A stretch of DNA of 64,000 nucleotides from Bacteroidales bacterium. GTDB taxonomy: Bacteria; Bacteroidota; Bacteroidia; Bacteroidales; UBA932. The DNA lies in contig JALOCI010000002.1 of the NCBI GenBank assembly GCA_023227835.1, forward strand, positions 1 through 64,000, written 5' to 3'. Positions 33,420 through 42,202 of this stretch are shown in pieces. Positions within the stretch are counted from its first letter, which is position 1. Each line of letters begins with the position of its first letter. The notes under the pieces were generated by a model. That model was not told where the DNA came from. It was given only the letters and a program-made list of their open reading frames with translations, and ran no database searches. Made by a program: the position numbers and the translations under genes.

Positions 33420-34286
33420 ATGGAAAACGAAAAAAAATTAAAAAATCTGGTTATTGTTCTAGCAGTAATTGCAGTTTTGCTTGCTGCATTTCTTGTCTAT
33501 ATATGGATAGACAGGAACAAAATGGTAGGAGACCTTACTATTGAAAAGGACCAATTGACTGAACAGACAGAACAGCTTAAGGAGGAGTATGCAACGCTGA
33601 CTACTAATAATGACAGCCTTAACGTACAACTATCCAGAGAGCGTGAAAAGGTTGACCAACTGATAGACAGGGTAAAGAAGACAGAGGCTACAAACAGGTA
33701 TAAAATCCGCCAATATGAAAAAGAACTCGGTACACTCAGAAGCATAATGAGAAGCTATATTGTGCAGATTGACTCATTGAATACCCTGAATACTCATTTG
33801 AGGAAAGAGACTGCTGCTGCAAAGGATGAGGTGAAGCAGACAAAGCAGAAGTATGAGGAGTTACAAACAACGACAGATGAATATGCGCGTCAGGTGCAGA
33901 AAGGATCTGTTCTGAAGGGAAGAGGCATAAATATGATTGCCATCACTGCGGCAAACAAAGAGACAGACAGAAGCAGCAGGGCTGTTAAACTGAAAACTTG
34001 TCTCAATCTTGTTGAGAATACGATTGCTGCTAGAGGGCCAAGGAAAGTGTACATCAGAGTTAAAGGGCCAGACGGAATCCTGATGACTGGAGCAAGTCAG
34101 CAGATATTCAACATCGCCGGAGAGCAAATGATATATTCGGCAGTCCGAGAGGTCGATTATCAGGGTTCAGAGCTGGAGGTTTGTATCTACTTTGCAAATA
34201 ATGCCCCTTATGTGAAAGGTGTCTACAATGTGGACGTATACACAGAAGAGGGTAAACTGGGGTCGGCAGATCTTTTGCTGAGATAG
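33420..34286 (+). CDS. Membrane-anchored coiled-coil protein
   Basis: A 288-residue protein. Residues ~10-28 form one N-terminal membrane helix (V-I-V-L-A-V-I-A-V-L-L-A-A-F-L-V). Residues ~38-160 are heptad-rich coiled coil (E-Q-L-K-E-E-Y, L-N-V-Q-L-S-R-E-R-E-K-V-D-Q-L). Residues ~170-288 form a beta-rich domain (I-N-M-I-A-I-T-A, K-V-Y-I-R-V-K-G-P-D-G, G-V-Y-N-V-D-V-Y). The topology suggests a periplasmic coiled coil carrying a C-terminal beta-sandwich. A -7 element TAAATTTG lies at 33381-33388. hemW begins one base after its stop. Similar Bacteroidetes proteins are annotated only as hypothetical; role unknown. Confidence 0.75.
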   Translation: MENEKKLKNLVIVLAVIAVLLAAFLVYIWIDRNKMVGDLTIEKDQLTEQTEQLKEEYATLTTNNDSLNVQLSREREKVDQLIDRVKKTEATNRYKIRQYEKELGTLRSIMRSYIVQIDSLNTLNTHLRKETAAAKDEVKQTKQKYEELQTTTDEYARQVQKGSVLKGRGINMIAITAANKETDRSSRAVKLKTCLNLVENTIAARGPRKVYIRVKGPDGILMTGASQQIFNIAGEQMIYSAVREVDYQGSELEVCIYFANNAPYVKGVYNVDVYTEEGKLGSADLLLR

Positions 34287-34287
34287 C

Positions 34288-35427
34288 TTGGCCGGAATAT
34301 ACATACACGTTCCGTTCTGTTCAAGGTTCTGTAATTACTGCGATTTTTACTCAGTAAAGCAGACCGGACGAATAGGTGCATACGTAGAATCTCTCCTTTG
34401 TGAAATAGAACAAAGGAGAGATTTCTTTAATAATTGTAATGCCAAACCGACTACACTTTATATAGGAGGCGGTACACCCTCTTTGCTCTCCAATGAGCAG
34501 ATATCAAGAATTACCGAGAAGGTCTGTAGCTGTTTTAACATTCATTCACCGCAGCAGTTTCGGGAATTTACCGTCGAAGTGAATCCTGACGATGTTACGA
34601 GTGATTATTTATCGGCTCTGCATCTGACAGGTGTCAACAGGTTGAGTATGGGTATTCAGTCATTTGACGATGATGACTTGCGTTGGATGAACAGACGCCA
34701 TGACTCGGCAATGGCAAAGGAGGCTTATTCTACTGCACGCCATTGCGGATTTGATAATATCAGTCTTGATTTGATTTTTGGATACAACTTATTGTCTGAA
34801 GATAAGTGGATAAGAAATGTAGAGACAATGATCTCTTTAAAGCCGGAACACATATCTTCATACCAGCTGGGTATAGAGAAGAATACAAAACTCGGGGCTC
34901 AATTTGCAAGTGGAGAATATATTCCGTTACCTGAAGACCGTAGTTACTTGCAATACTCAATCCTTCAGAGAATGTTGGCAGGTGCAGGTTATATCCAGTA
35001 TGAGATATCAAATTTTGCATTGCCCGGCTTTGAGGCAATACATAACAGCTCTTATTGGGATTACTCTCCTTATTTGGGATTGGGCCCTTCCGCCCACTCT
35101 TTTGATGGTAATAAAAGAAGCTGGAATTGCTCGAATATAGGTAAGTACATATCTGCTCTTCAATGTGGGGATAGTTGTTCTGAAAGTGAGCTGCTGACCT
35201 TAAATGATAAATTTAACGAGAGGGTAATGCTCTCTCTTAGAAAGGCGGAAGGATTGGATATCAAAGCTATAAAAGAGATGTTTCCCGCTGACGATTATAA
35301 TCTGTTTGTAAGACAACTCAAGTTCTCGTTGGAGAAAGGTCTTGTAATTGAGGATGGGAACAAAATAAAAATCCCGTCTGATAAACTTTTCATTTCAGAC
35401 GGGATAATAAGGGATCTATTTATATAA
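34288..35427 (+). CDS. hemW: Radical SAM protein HemW (coproporphyrinogen III oxidase-like)
   Basis: A 379-residue protein starting at TTG (34288), as required by the conserved opening A-G-I-Y-I-H-V-P-F-C. The radical-SAM cluster site C-S-R-F-C-N-Y-C-D-F (CxxxCxxC) follows directly. Y-I-G-G-G-T-P-S-L-L, V-E-V-N-P, N-R-L-S-M-G-I-Q-S-F and G-L-G-P-S-A-H-S-F-D are HemW/HemN signatures. The HemW branch (no HemN N-terminal extension) is thought to act in haem trafficking or insertion rather than coproporphyrinogen decarboxylation. Its 3' end contains, in antisense, the intrinsic terminator of sdhC (35362-35405), and its stop abuts the sdhC stop. Confidence 0.92.
   Translation: MAGIYIHVPFCSRFCNYCDFYSVKQTGRIGAYVESLLCEIEQRRDFFNNCNAKPTTLYIGGGTPSLLSNEQISRITEKVCSCFNIHSPQQFREFTVEVNPDDVTSDYLSALHLTGVNRLSMGIQSFDDDDLRWMNRRHDSAMAKEAYSTARHCGFDNISLDLIFGYNLLSEDKWIRNVETMISLKPEHISSYQLGIEKNTKLGAQFASGEYIPLPEDRSYLQYSILQRMLAGAGYIQYEISNFALPGFEAIHNSSYWDYSPYLGLGPSAHSFDGNKRSWNCSNIGKYISALQCGDSCSESELLTLNDKFNERVMLSLRKAEGLDIKAIKEMFPADDYNLFVRQLKFSLEKGLVIEDGNKIKIPSDKLFISDGIIRDLFI
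35362..35405 (-). terminator. sdhC terminator embedded in the hemW coding sequence
   Basis: Perfect 11-bp stem ATCCCGTCTGA / TCAGACGGGAT (35371-35405), followed on the - strand by TTTTATTTTG. It lies 23 bp past the sdhC stop, wholly inside the last codons of hemW (codons for I-P-S-D-K-L-F-I-S-D-G-I). Confidence 0.85.
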
Positions 35428-36090
35428 TCAGCAAATACCGTTTGCCCTGCAATATGCTGTAACCGCTATTACGGCAAATCCCAGGAATATGAAAGAGGCA
35501 TATACGTATGCAACAGCTTTCCATCTGTTTAGCCATTTTGAGTTATTCATACCTACTGTCTGGAAGGCGCTCCAGAAACCATGTGTGAGATGGAACCAAA
35601 GAGCTCCGAACCATACGAGGTAAAGTACAACGATTGCTATATTTCCAAATGTAAGTTCCATAAGTGCATTTACATTTTCTGCCTCACCTCCTGTAAGTTC
35701 TGGAAGCTGCATCTTTGCCCAGAAGTGTGTCAGGTGGAATGCAAGGAATCCTAAAACTATAATACCGAGAACAAGCATGTTTTTTGAAGCCCAGGAATCT
35801 GCCTTGCCTTTGTGTGTTACTGCATATCTCTCTGTTCCGCGTGCCTTTAGATTTGTCAGTGTAAGGTAGAAAGCATATATAATGTGTATTATGAAACCGG
35901 CTGCAAGGACAGGTACCATAGCAACGACTACCGGAGAACCCATAATCATTATTATTGTGTCGAAAGACTCAGGACCAAGGATGTAAGCTGAGTTTGCAAA
36001 AAGATGGACCAATAAGAATAGAATAAGAAAAAGCCCGGTGATGCTCATTATGAGTTTCTTTCCGATTGAGGATGTAAATATGTTTCCCAT
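35428..36090 (-). CDS. sdhC: Succinate dehydrogenase/fumarate reductase cytochrome b subunit (b558 type)
   Basis: A 220-residue di-haem membrane anchor with five hydrophobic helices: G-K-K-L-I-M-S-I-T-G-L-F-L-I opens helix 1. Conserved His in L-L-V-H-L-F, F-I-I-H-I-I, F-L-A-F-H-L-T-H-F and L-W-F-H-L-T-H-G-F-W can serve as haem ligands, the pattern of the TIGR02046 b558 family. It passes electrons between the quinone pool and the flavoprotein/FeS subunits. Oddity: the catalytic sdhA and sdhB genes, normally directly downstream, are absent. Downstream is the opposite-strand hemW with a terminator. A -7 TATCTTTG (36137-36130) is upstream. Confidence 0.93.
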   Translation of the reverse strand: MGNIFTSSIGKKLIMSITGLFLILFLLVHLFANSAYILGPESFDTIIMIMGSPVVVAMVPVLAAGFIIHIIYAFYLTLTNLKARGTERYAVTHKGKADSWASKNMLVLGIIVLGFLAFHLTHFWAKMQLPELTGGEAENVNALMELTFGNIAIVVLYLVWFGALWFHLTHGFWSAFQTVGMNNSKWLNRWKAVAYVYASFIFLGFAVIAVTAYCRANGIC

Positions 36091-36145
36091 GTTACTATGA
36101 TTTAATTTTTCGCTCTTTTAAAGTGCGTGCAAAGATAAGGCCTTG

Positions 36146-36177
36146 CTTGGTAATTTCATAATATTTAGCTACTTTTG
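36146..36177 (+). promoter_or_regulatory. Probable promoter for pyrH-frr
   Basis: CTTG (36146-36149), a 20-base spacer, then TACTTTTG (36170-36177). The -7 box fits TAnnTTTG; the -33 box has one mismatch to TTTG. The start codon is 45 bp downstream. Confidence 0.6.
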
Positions 36178-36222
36178 TTAAGTTCAGTTAGTGTAATTAA
36201 TGTATTTAACACTTAATAATTA

Positions 36223-36933
36223 ATGAAATACAAACGAGTCTTGTTGAAATTGAGCGGCGAGAGCATAGGCGGCAAACAAGGAACAGGGATAGATGAATTG
36301 ATACTCGCCCAATATGCAAAAGATATACACGAAATAGTCTCTTCAGGCGTTGAAGTAGCGATTGTAATCGGCGGGGGTAATATATTCAGAGGCCTTTCCG
36401 GAGTCGGAAAGGGCTTTGACCGTGTTAAGGGTGACCAGATGGGCATGCTTGCAACGATTATAAACAGTATCGCATTGTCAATGGCAATTAAATCCGAGGG
36501 AACACCTGCCGAGGTTTTTACATCTACTCCTGCAGAGCCTTACGGAGTATATTATAACAGAGACAAAGCCCTTACAATGATGAGAAGTGGCGGAGTTGCC
36601 ATTATCGCAGGCGGTACCGGAAATCCTTTTTTTACAACAGATTCTGCTTCAGCACTCAGAGCTGCCGAAATCGGTGCCGATGCCTTGCTGAAAGGTACAA
36701 GGGTAGACGGAGTCTATACGGCAGACCCTGAAAAGGATCCCAATGCTGTAAAGTACAATACACTTACCTTTGATGAGGCATTGGAAAAAAACCTGCGTAT
36801 TATGGATCTCACAGCCTTCACACTTTGCAAGGAGAATAAGATACCAATTGTTGTATTTGATGTAAATTCAAAGGGAAATCTTCTCAAAGTCGTCAAAGGG
36901 GATAATATTGGCACAATTGTTTCAGACAAATAA
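36223..36933 (+). CDS. pyrH: UMP kinase
   Basis: A 236-residue amino-acid-kinase-fold enzyme making UDP from UMP and ATP. Signatures: Y-K-R-V-L-L-K-L-S-G-E-S at the N-terminus, V-A-I-V-I-G-G-G-N-I-F-R-G, G-D-Q-M-G-M-L-A-T, G-G-T-G-N-P-F-F-T-T-D-S-A and T-R-V-D-G-V-Y. Full length for bacterial PyrH. It forms the standard pair with frr, 21 bp downstream. Confidence 0.96.
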   Translation: MKYKRVLLKLSGESIGGKQGTGIDELILAQYAKDIHEIVSSGVEVAIVIGGGNIFRGLSGVGKGFDRVKGDQMGMLATIINSIALSMAIKSEGTPAEVFTSTPAEPYGVYYNRDKALTMMRSGGVAIIAGGTGNPFFTTDSASALRAAEIGADALLKGTRVDGVYTADPEKDPNAVKYNTLTFDEALEKNLRIMDLTAFTLCKENKIPIVVFDVNSKGNLLKVVKGDNIGTIVSDK

Positions 36934-36954
36934 ACGAATTCTAATCATAATAAA

Positions 36955-37521
36955 ATGGATATCAGTAAACAAAAAGAGGTTATTACAGCAGCCAAGGACA
37001 AAATGAGCAAGGCTATTTTTCACCTGGAAGAGGAACTAAAGACCTACAGGGCCGGAAAGGCTAATCCTGCCGTTTTCCACAATATCATGGTAGATTATTA
37101 CGGCAATCCGACACCTATTCCCCAGGTAGCAAGTATCACTACTCCTGACGCAAAGACTATGCTTATCCAGCCGTGGGACAAAAAAATGATTCCGGCAATA
37201 GAAAAAGCGATCATGGTGGCAAATCTCGGCTTCACTCCACAAAATAACGGCGAACATGTAAGGATAAATGTTCCCCCTCTCACTGAAGAGCGTAGAAAAG
37301 AGCTTGTAAAGAAGGTTAAACAAGAGGGAGAGAATGCAAAGATCAGTGTCCGCAACGCACGAAGGGATGGAGTTGATTTGTTGAAGAAATATCAGAAAGA
37401 GGGTCTTCCTGAAGATCTCGTTAAAGATGGAGAGACTGTGCTGCAAAAGGATACAGACAACTTCAATAAAAAAGTTGACGAGTTACTTTCTCTGAAAGAA
37501 AAGGAGATAATGACTGTATAA
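36955..37521 (+). CDS. frr: Ribosome recycling factor
   Basis: A 188-residue factor that, with EF-G, splits post-termination ribosomes. Typical phrases: L-K-T-Y-R-A-G-K-A-N-P near residue 28, Y-G-N-P-T-P-I-P-Q-V-A near 50, I-Q-P-W-D, N-P-P-like V-P-P-L-T-E-E-R-R-K-E-L and K-V-R-like S-V-R-N-A-R-R-D. Slightly longer at its N-terminus than E. coli Frr. Follows pyrH in the usual order. Confidence 0.96.
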   Translation: MDISKQKEVITAAKDKMSKAIFHLEEELKTYRAGKANPAVFHNIMVDYYGNPTPIPQVASITTPDAKTMLIQPWDKKMIPAIEKAIMVANLGFTPQNNGEHVRINVPPLTEERRKELVKKVKQEGENAKISVRNARRDGVDLLKKYQKEGLPEDLVKDGETVLQKDTDNFNKKVDELLSLKEKEIMTV

Positions 37522-37522
37522 A

Positions 37523-38935
37523 ATGTTACTCAGTAAATTTAAGGCTGCTTTATGCAGCCTTTTTTGCAGACTGTCGGTTGTCATATTTGTTTTAACATCA
37601 TGTAAGACAGTACAAATAGAGGGTCCGCAGGAATCATACCTGCCTTCCGGTTTAGAACCGGCAATGTCTGAATTTCCTTTACAGATAGAGCTGGATGTTA
37701 AAAAGCTCGAGAATGCCGTCAACAACAGTATGAACGGTTTATTGTATCAGGGAGACAATATTTCGGGAGAGGATTTGTCTGTCAAGATATGGAAAGCCGG
37801 GCAATTCATGTTCTATATCAACAATAACGAAATAACCTACAAGGTCCCTTTAAAAATATGGTGCAGGTTCGGTTGGAAAATGGAGAAATTCGGTGTGACA
37901 CTTTCTGATCATTACGAAGCTGCCGGGACAATTTCACTTGTATATAAAACATCTGTCAATATTGATCAGAACTGGAATCTGGTTTCAAAAACAACCTCTT
38001 CAGGCTACAACTGGCTGGAAAAACCAAAGGTTAAGGCCGTAGGGGTTACAATTCCGGTTACTCCTGTAGTAAATCTGGCTCTTTCATACTTCCAGGGTTC
38101 AATAAGCGATCAGATAGATAAAGTCCTTTATGAGAGCGTTCCTTTGAAGAGTTATATACAAACTGCATGGGATGAAATGCAAAAACCATATTTGCTTAGT
38201 GATACAAATAATCTTTGGTTGAAGATAACTCCTAAAGATATATATATGTCACCATTTACAACCAAAGGGAATAAATTGAACCTCACTGTCGCCTTCTACG
38301 CACAGCTTGAATCTCTTTTTGGTGCCCGGCCGGTTGTATCAGACAAAATTCCGCTCCCTCAACTTAAAACCATACAGAGGCAGCCACAGCAGTTTAATAT
38401 CAATATTGCCGCGGATGTCACATTTGATAAAATGGCCGAAATGGCTAAGTTGCAATTGCTTGGAAAGAGTTTTACTGAAGCGGGAAAAACAGTTAAAATA
38501 GATAACCTTTCAATATACAGCAGTGCCGGAAGGGCTGTTGTGGTTGCAGATGTGAGCGGATCATACAAGGGAAGGGTCTTTTTTACAGGTAAACCTTTCT
38601 ACAATCCGGAAAAGAGATCTCTTGAAATCTCGGAACCGGAATTTGATATAAAGACCAGGAATGCTCTTCTCAAATCAGCTAACTGGCTTATGCACGGGAT
38701 GATACTGAAAAAAATTGCTCCTATGCTGACCTACCCTTTGGACGAAAGTCTGAATATGGCCAAAAAGGAGGCCAACGATATGATAAAAAGCTATGAAGTA
38801 TACAATGGTGTACACATTTCCGGAGCTTTGGACTCATTGACTGTCACTAGTGTGGATATGATTCCCGGAGCAGTAAGGATCGGTGCTAATGTAAAGGGTA
38901 ATGTAGCTTTAAAGATTGATGACCTTAAATTTTAA
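37523..38935 (+). CDS. DUF4403 family lipoprotein
   Basis: A 470-residue lipoprotein. The signal segment I-F-V-L-T-S-C-K places the lipid-anchored Cys near residue 27. The mature chain fits DUF4403: S-E-F-P-L-Q-I-E-L-D-V-K-K-L-E-N-A-V-N early, then long amphipathic strands and a repeated half with K-P-F-Y-N-P-E-K-R and L-E-I-S-E-P-E-F-D-I-K-T. Such proteins may form lipid-binding tubular (SMP/BPI-like) folds, which is inference from the amphipathic pattern. It starts one base after the frr stop, so it is cotranscribed with pyrH-frr. Function unknown. Confidence 0.8.
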   Translation: MLLSKFKAALCSLFCRLSVVIFVLTSCKTVQIEGPQESYLPSGLEPAMSEFPLQIELDVKKLENAVNNSMNGLLYQGDNISGEDLSVKIWKAGQFMFYINNNEITYKVPLKIWCRFGWKMEKFGVTLSDHYEAAGTISLVYKTSVNIDQNWNLVSKTTSSGYNWLEKPKVKAVGVTIPVTPVVNLALSYFQGSISDQIDKVLYESVPLKSYIQTAWDEMQKPYLLSDTNNLWLKITPKDIYMSPFTTKGNKLNLTVAFYAQLESLFGARPVVSDKIPLPQLKTIQRQPQQFNINIAADVTFDKMAEMAKLQLLGKSFTEAGKTVKIDNLSIYSSAGRAVVVADVSGSYKGRVFFTGKPFYNPEKRSLEISEPEFDIKTRNALLKSANWLMHGMILKKIAPMLTYPLDESLNMAKKEANDMIKSYEVYNGVHISGALDSLTVTSVDMIPGAVRIGANVKGNVALKIDDLKF

Positions 38936-38951
38936 ATCAACCTTTAATAAT

Positions 38952-40535
38952 TTAAAAAGACCAAACATCACCGGTTTTTAATCGTTCAAGTTTTTCGTAG
39001 GGTCCTAAAACATTGCCGTTATATAGCAAAAAGCACTTCCCTTCTGTTTTAACTGACATTATATATTTACCTCCCTCTCTGATTCTTGGTATTGTTTTCG
39101 CTTCAAAAGGACCGTAATAGAGTTCGTTGATCACTACCATAAACTTTTTTTGAGTCTGGTCACTGGCTGTAAAAAAGAAATCTCCGCTATCATTTATTGA
39201 ATATGAATCAATTGACGGATAAGGGCCGAATTGTTTGCCGGAAATAAGCAGTGTAGTCGTCCTGCCATTGTATAATTTTACGGCAAATTTTCCATCTTTG
39301 AGCACTTGAAGATTATCCGCGAAGCCAGCGTATGGACCGCTCTCTTTTCCATTGATAACTAGATAACAGTCCTTGCTTTGTCTGTATTCCCTATATGCGT
39401 ATGAGTATGTGCTATCCTCAAGCATAACCAGGTCGTCTATCATACCGTGAGAACCACCGACAGTCTTGCCGTTAATATTTATGTAGTATTTACCCCCCGA
39501 TTCATAAGCATAACAATAGCTGTGATTGGGTAGTATGGAGAATCTTTTAATATAGGTGTAAGGGCCCTGTATATCTCCGTTTATGTTGATATACTGTCCT
39601 TTCTTTGTTTCATAAACGTATGCATAGTGATCATAATAGTAAAAAGGTCGCATAGGATTAACCTTGTCAACATTAATAAATGGTCCGCTTATATTGCCGT
39701 TTAGATAAAGAAACCATTCATCTTTCACTCTGTATCTGTAAACAACTCTTTTAGCAGCTTTATAGGTATAAAGGAGTTGTATTTCATCATATGGTCCGGC
39801 AGAGACGCCATCATTGTATATGTACCATTTGTTGTTTTCCTTATATGTGTAATAACTAAGCTCCAATCTTTGAAAAAGGTCAACATCTTCCATTTTCATT
39901 ACTTTTCCGTTAACACATACATAATAATTGTTATCATCGGTGTTAATGTTTGAGAATTCATAGTAATATAAACTATCATCATTTATACGGGCTATCATGT
40001 CTGCTTCATTTCTGAATGGTCCGAACTTTTTCCCGTTCATTACTACGAATCTTTCCGTTTGACTGGCAAGGTATGAAAAAGTATAATTTCCGGAATCACT
40101 TATATATATTGATTTTGGATCAACACTGGGATATGGACCTAGTATCACGCCATTTACATTTACATATCTTCTTCCCTTTAAAGAATATAAAAAAGCATAC
40201 TTCCCGCTATCTGTTATCGTTATCGGAATAAAAGTGTCAAAACTCTTGTTAACATAATCGTATGGGCCCAAAATATTCCCGTTAATTGAAACGAATGCTT
40301 TTTCATCTTTCCAAAAGATAAATGAAAAAACGCCATTCCTCGCCATATTGGAATAATATGCATTATTATATATAACACCATTGACATTAACTTTTTGAAC
40401 ACCATTTTCAATGTAATCATATATAAATGAACAATCCTTCCCCTCACTGATTGTAGATGGGGTTTGTGAATAACCAAAAGAAAAAGTTATCAAAGTAATG
40501 AGAATGATAAAGGGTAACTTGATTTTGCTGTTCAT
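38952..40535 (-). CDS. Secreted 'GPY' tandem-repeat protein, 527 aa
   Basis: Signal peptide to S-F-G-Y-S-Q (~24), then about ten degenerate repeats of 40-50 residues. Each has a Tyr-rich strand, a (V/I)-N-G-(N/K/V) turn and the signature G-P-(Y/F) (for example I-N-G-N-I-L-G-P-Y, N-G-K-K-F-G-P-F, I-N-G-D-I-Q-G-P-Y, I-S-G-K-Q-F-G-P-Y). Between repeats come D-S-G-(K/N/D)-(Y/F) turns. The periodic strand-turn pattern predicts a beta-propeller or beta-solenoid outside the inner membrane, somewhat like WG-repeat proteins. No catalytic residues. Family not recognised. Convergent with the DUF4403 gene, and 10 bp downstream of the GT39 gene on the same strand. Confidence 0.78.
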   Translation of the reverse strand: MNSKIKLPFIILITLITFSFGYSQTPSTISEGKDCSFIYDYIENGVQKVNVNGVIYNNAYYSNMARNGVFSFIFWKDEKAFVSINGNILGPYDYVNKSFDTFIPITITDSGKYAFLYSLKGRRYVNVNGVILGPYPSVDPKSIYISDSGNYTFSYLASQTERFVVMNGKKFGPFRNEADMIARINDDSLYYYEFSNINTDDNNYYVCVNGKVMKMEDVDLFQRLELSYYTYKENNKWYIYNDGVSAGPYDEIQLLYTYKAAKRVVYRYRVKDEWFLYLNGNISGPFINVDKVNPMRPFYYYDHYAYVYETKKGQYININGDIQGPYTYIKRFSILPNHSYCYAYESGGKYYININGKTVGGSHGMIDDLVMLEDSTYSYAYREYRQSKDCYLVINGKESGPYAGFADNLQVLKDGKFAVKLYNGRTTTLLISGKQFGPYPSIDSYSINDSGDFFFTASDQTQKKFMVVINELYYGPFEAKTIPRIREGGKYIMSVKTEGKCFLLYNGNVLGPYEKLERLKTGDVWSF

Positions 40536-40545
40536 GTCAGTTTAA

Positions 40546-42195
40546 TTATTTATGTTTTAAAAAGGTGACATCCCATATATAAGTGTCTTTATAAAAACGG
40601 GTTTCTTTGCGGCGGCGGTTGCCGTCAAATTGTCCAATATATTTTAACTCCAGTTTTTCAGTAATATTTATCGGGAGTAAGGTGTCTGCCATTCCGTGAG
40701 TCAGAATTACACAAGGTAAGGCGTCGAAGACCGCCGCAGAATCTTTGAAATCAATGGGTTTTATTATCCTGTGAGCATCATAAACTTGTTCAATTCGCAA
40801 CTCTTTTGTTGAATCATGATAGAACGGAACATTCAATAATTCCGGATTCTTTAAAGTCTTATCAAGTCCGTTAAAGTCCGGATTATTTATAATGCCTGAT
40901 ATTGAAGGCATCAAGTATAGCATTATGAATGAAAACAAGACGGCTACACTATATATGAACCTTGCAGGGTTGGGTTTTATAAAGGAGTTTACAGCCATGA
41001 AAAGTCCGATTGAGATCGAAACTATTGTTACAACAACGAAAAAGGGAGTTGTTATATTGCACTGATATAGTGCTCCATCCTTGAACAAAAATATAAATAT
41101 CAAGACCGGGATGGTGAATGGGATAATACATAGAGGAATAGTGTTCAAGTAATATATCCATTTATTGAAGCCAACCTTTCCGGGAATGTTCTCTGCCCAA
41201 TGCCGGAATATGTGTCCCATGGCAAGAGCTGCCGGAATCAACATTGGTAAAAGATAACGGGTTTTCTTTTCCGGGATGATCGAGAGTGTAATAACTATCA
41301 GCACCATCCAAAGTAATGCAAATGTGTATTCCTTTGGCTTCGTGACTCTCTTTTTCCAATAACCTGCAAACAGAGTTGTTAGGCATAGTATGGCCCAAAT
41401 TCCTGTCTCGAGTGGAAATCCGTAATAGTAGTACCATGGTCTGGTATTATAGCTTGTCCAGTTTTGTGATTCGTTACCGACGGTCTTTAATAACTCTCCC
41501 GGATTTTCAAAATATATGTAAATGTACCACCAACCTCCCATGATTAAGGCAACGATAATTAGTGATATTATGCCGGGCCACTTTCCTTTAAGTTTATTTT
41601 TATAAGTTATAAAGTATGCGATCAAAAACGGGATCAACAGAGCGAAAAGGCTAACAGGACCCTTACTCATAAAAGAGAGGCCAATAAAAAGGCCTGAAAT
41701 GATAAAGAACAATTTTGAACGACTCTCGCTTCTTAACGCCTTTATCAGAAAAAATATTCCGCCGGTCATAAAGGAGTGGCAGTAAATATCCCATGTTGCC
41801 GTTCTTCCCATCAGGACTATATTGTACGATGTGCATACCAGTAAGGTGACAAGTAGTGCATATTTTCTGTCCGAAGTAAGTTCTAATGCAATCAGATACA
41901 GCATAATCACAAGGAAAGATGCAGCAGTTGCGGCCATCCGGCGTTGGGCTGCGATGTTGTCGGGAGATATAATTTCAACTACTGCTGCCAACCATGTCGG
42001 AAGAGGTGGCTTCTGGAGCCTGATGGCCCCGTTCATTGTTGGAATCAGCCAATTGCCTTCATAAACCATTTCCCTTGCCGTCACTATATTTCTGGATTCC
42101 ATTATGTCTGTGTTCAGGTAGCCGTTGTTTACGAAAAACGTACACAAACAGAGGAAAAATAAAATTATATCATGTCGGACTCTTTTCATGGTCAA
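40546..42195 (-). CDS. GT39/ArnT-like membrane glycosyltransferase
   Basis: A 549-residue polytopic protein with ~12 hydrophobic helices. The first periplasmic loop carries T-D-I-M-E-S-R-N-I-V-T-A-R-E-M and G-N-W-L-I-P-T-M-N-G-A-I-R-L-Q-K-P-P-L-P-T-W, the acidic plus K-P-P-L signature of ArnT/PMT (GT-C fold) enzymes that use polyprenyl-phosphate sugars. F-M-S-K-G-P-V and P-E-K-K-T-R-Y-L-L-P-M-L are also ArnT-like. The soluble C-terminal region is small. A likely role is transfer of a sugar to lipid A, a glycolipid or a protein on the outer face of the inner membrane. The GtrA flippase-like gene is 7 bp upstream on the same strand. Confidence 0.85.
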   Translation of the reverse strand: MTMKRVRHDIILFFLCLCTFFVNNGYLNTDIMESRNIVTAREMVYEGNWLIPTMNGAIRLQKPPLPTWLAAVVEIISPDNIAAQRRMAATAASFLVIMLYLIALELTSDRKYALLVTLLVCTSYNIVLMGRTATWDIYCHSFMTGGIFFLIKALRSESRSKLFFIISGLFIGLSFMSKGPVSLFALLIPFLIAYFITYKNKLKGKWPGIISLIIVALIMGGWWYIYIYFENPGELLKTVGNESQNWTSYNTRPWYYYYGFPLETGIWAILCLTTLFAGYWKKRVTKPKEYTFALLWMVLIVITLSIIPEKKTRYLLPMLIPAALAMGHIFRHWAENIPGKVGFNKWIYYLNTIPLCIIPFTIPVLIFIFLFKDGALYQCNITTPFFVVVTIVSISIGLFMAVNSFIKPNPARFIYSVAVLFSFIMLYLMPSISGIINNPDFNGLDKTLKNPELLNVPFYHDSTKELRIEQVYDAHRIIKPIDFKDSAAVFDALPCVILTHGMADTLLPINITEKLELKYIGQFDGNRRRKETRFYKDTYIWDVTFLKHK

Positions 42196-42202
42196 CCCAA
42201 AA

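Noticed and set aside
35371..35405. Hairpin read as a hemW (+ strand) terminator
   Set aside because: It lies before the hemW stop and has no T-run on the + strand; the T-run is on the - strand, so it serves sdhC.
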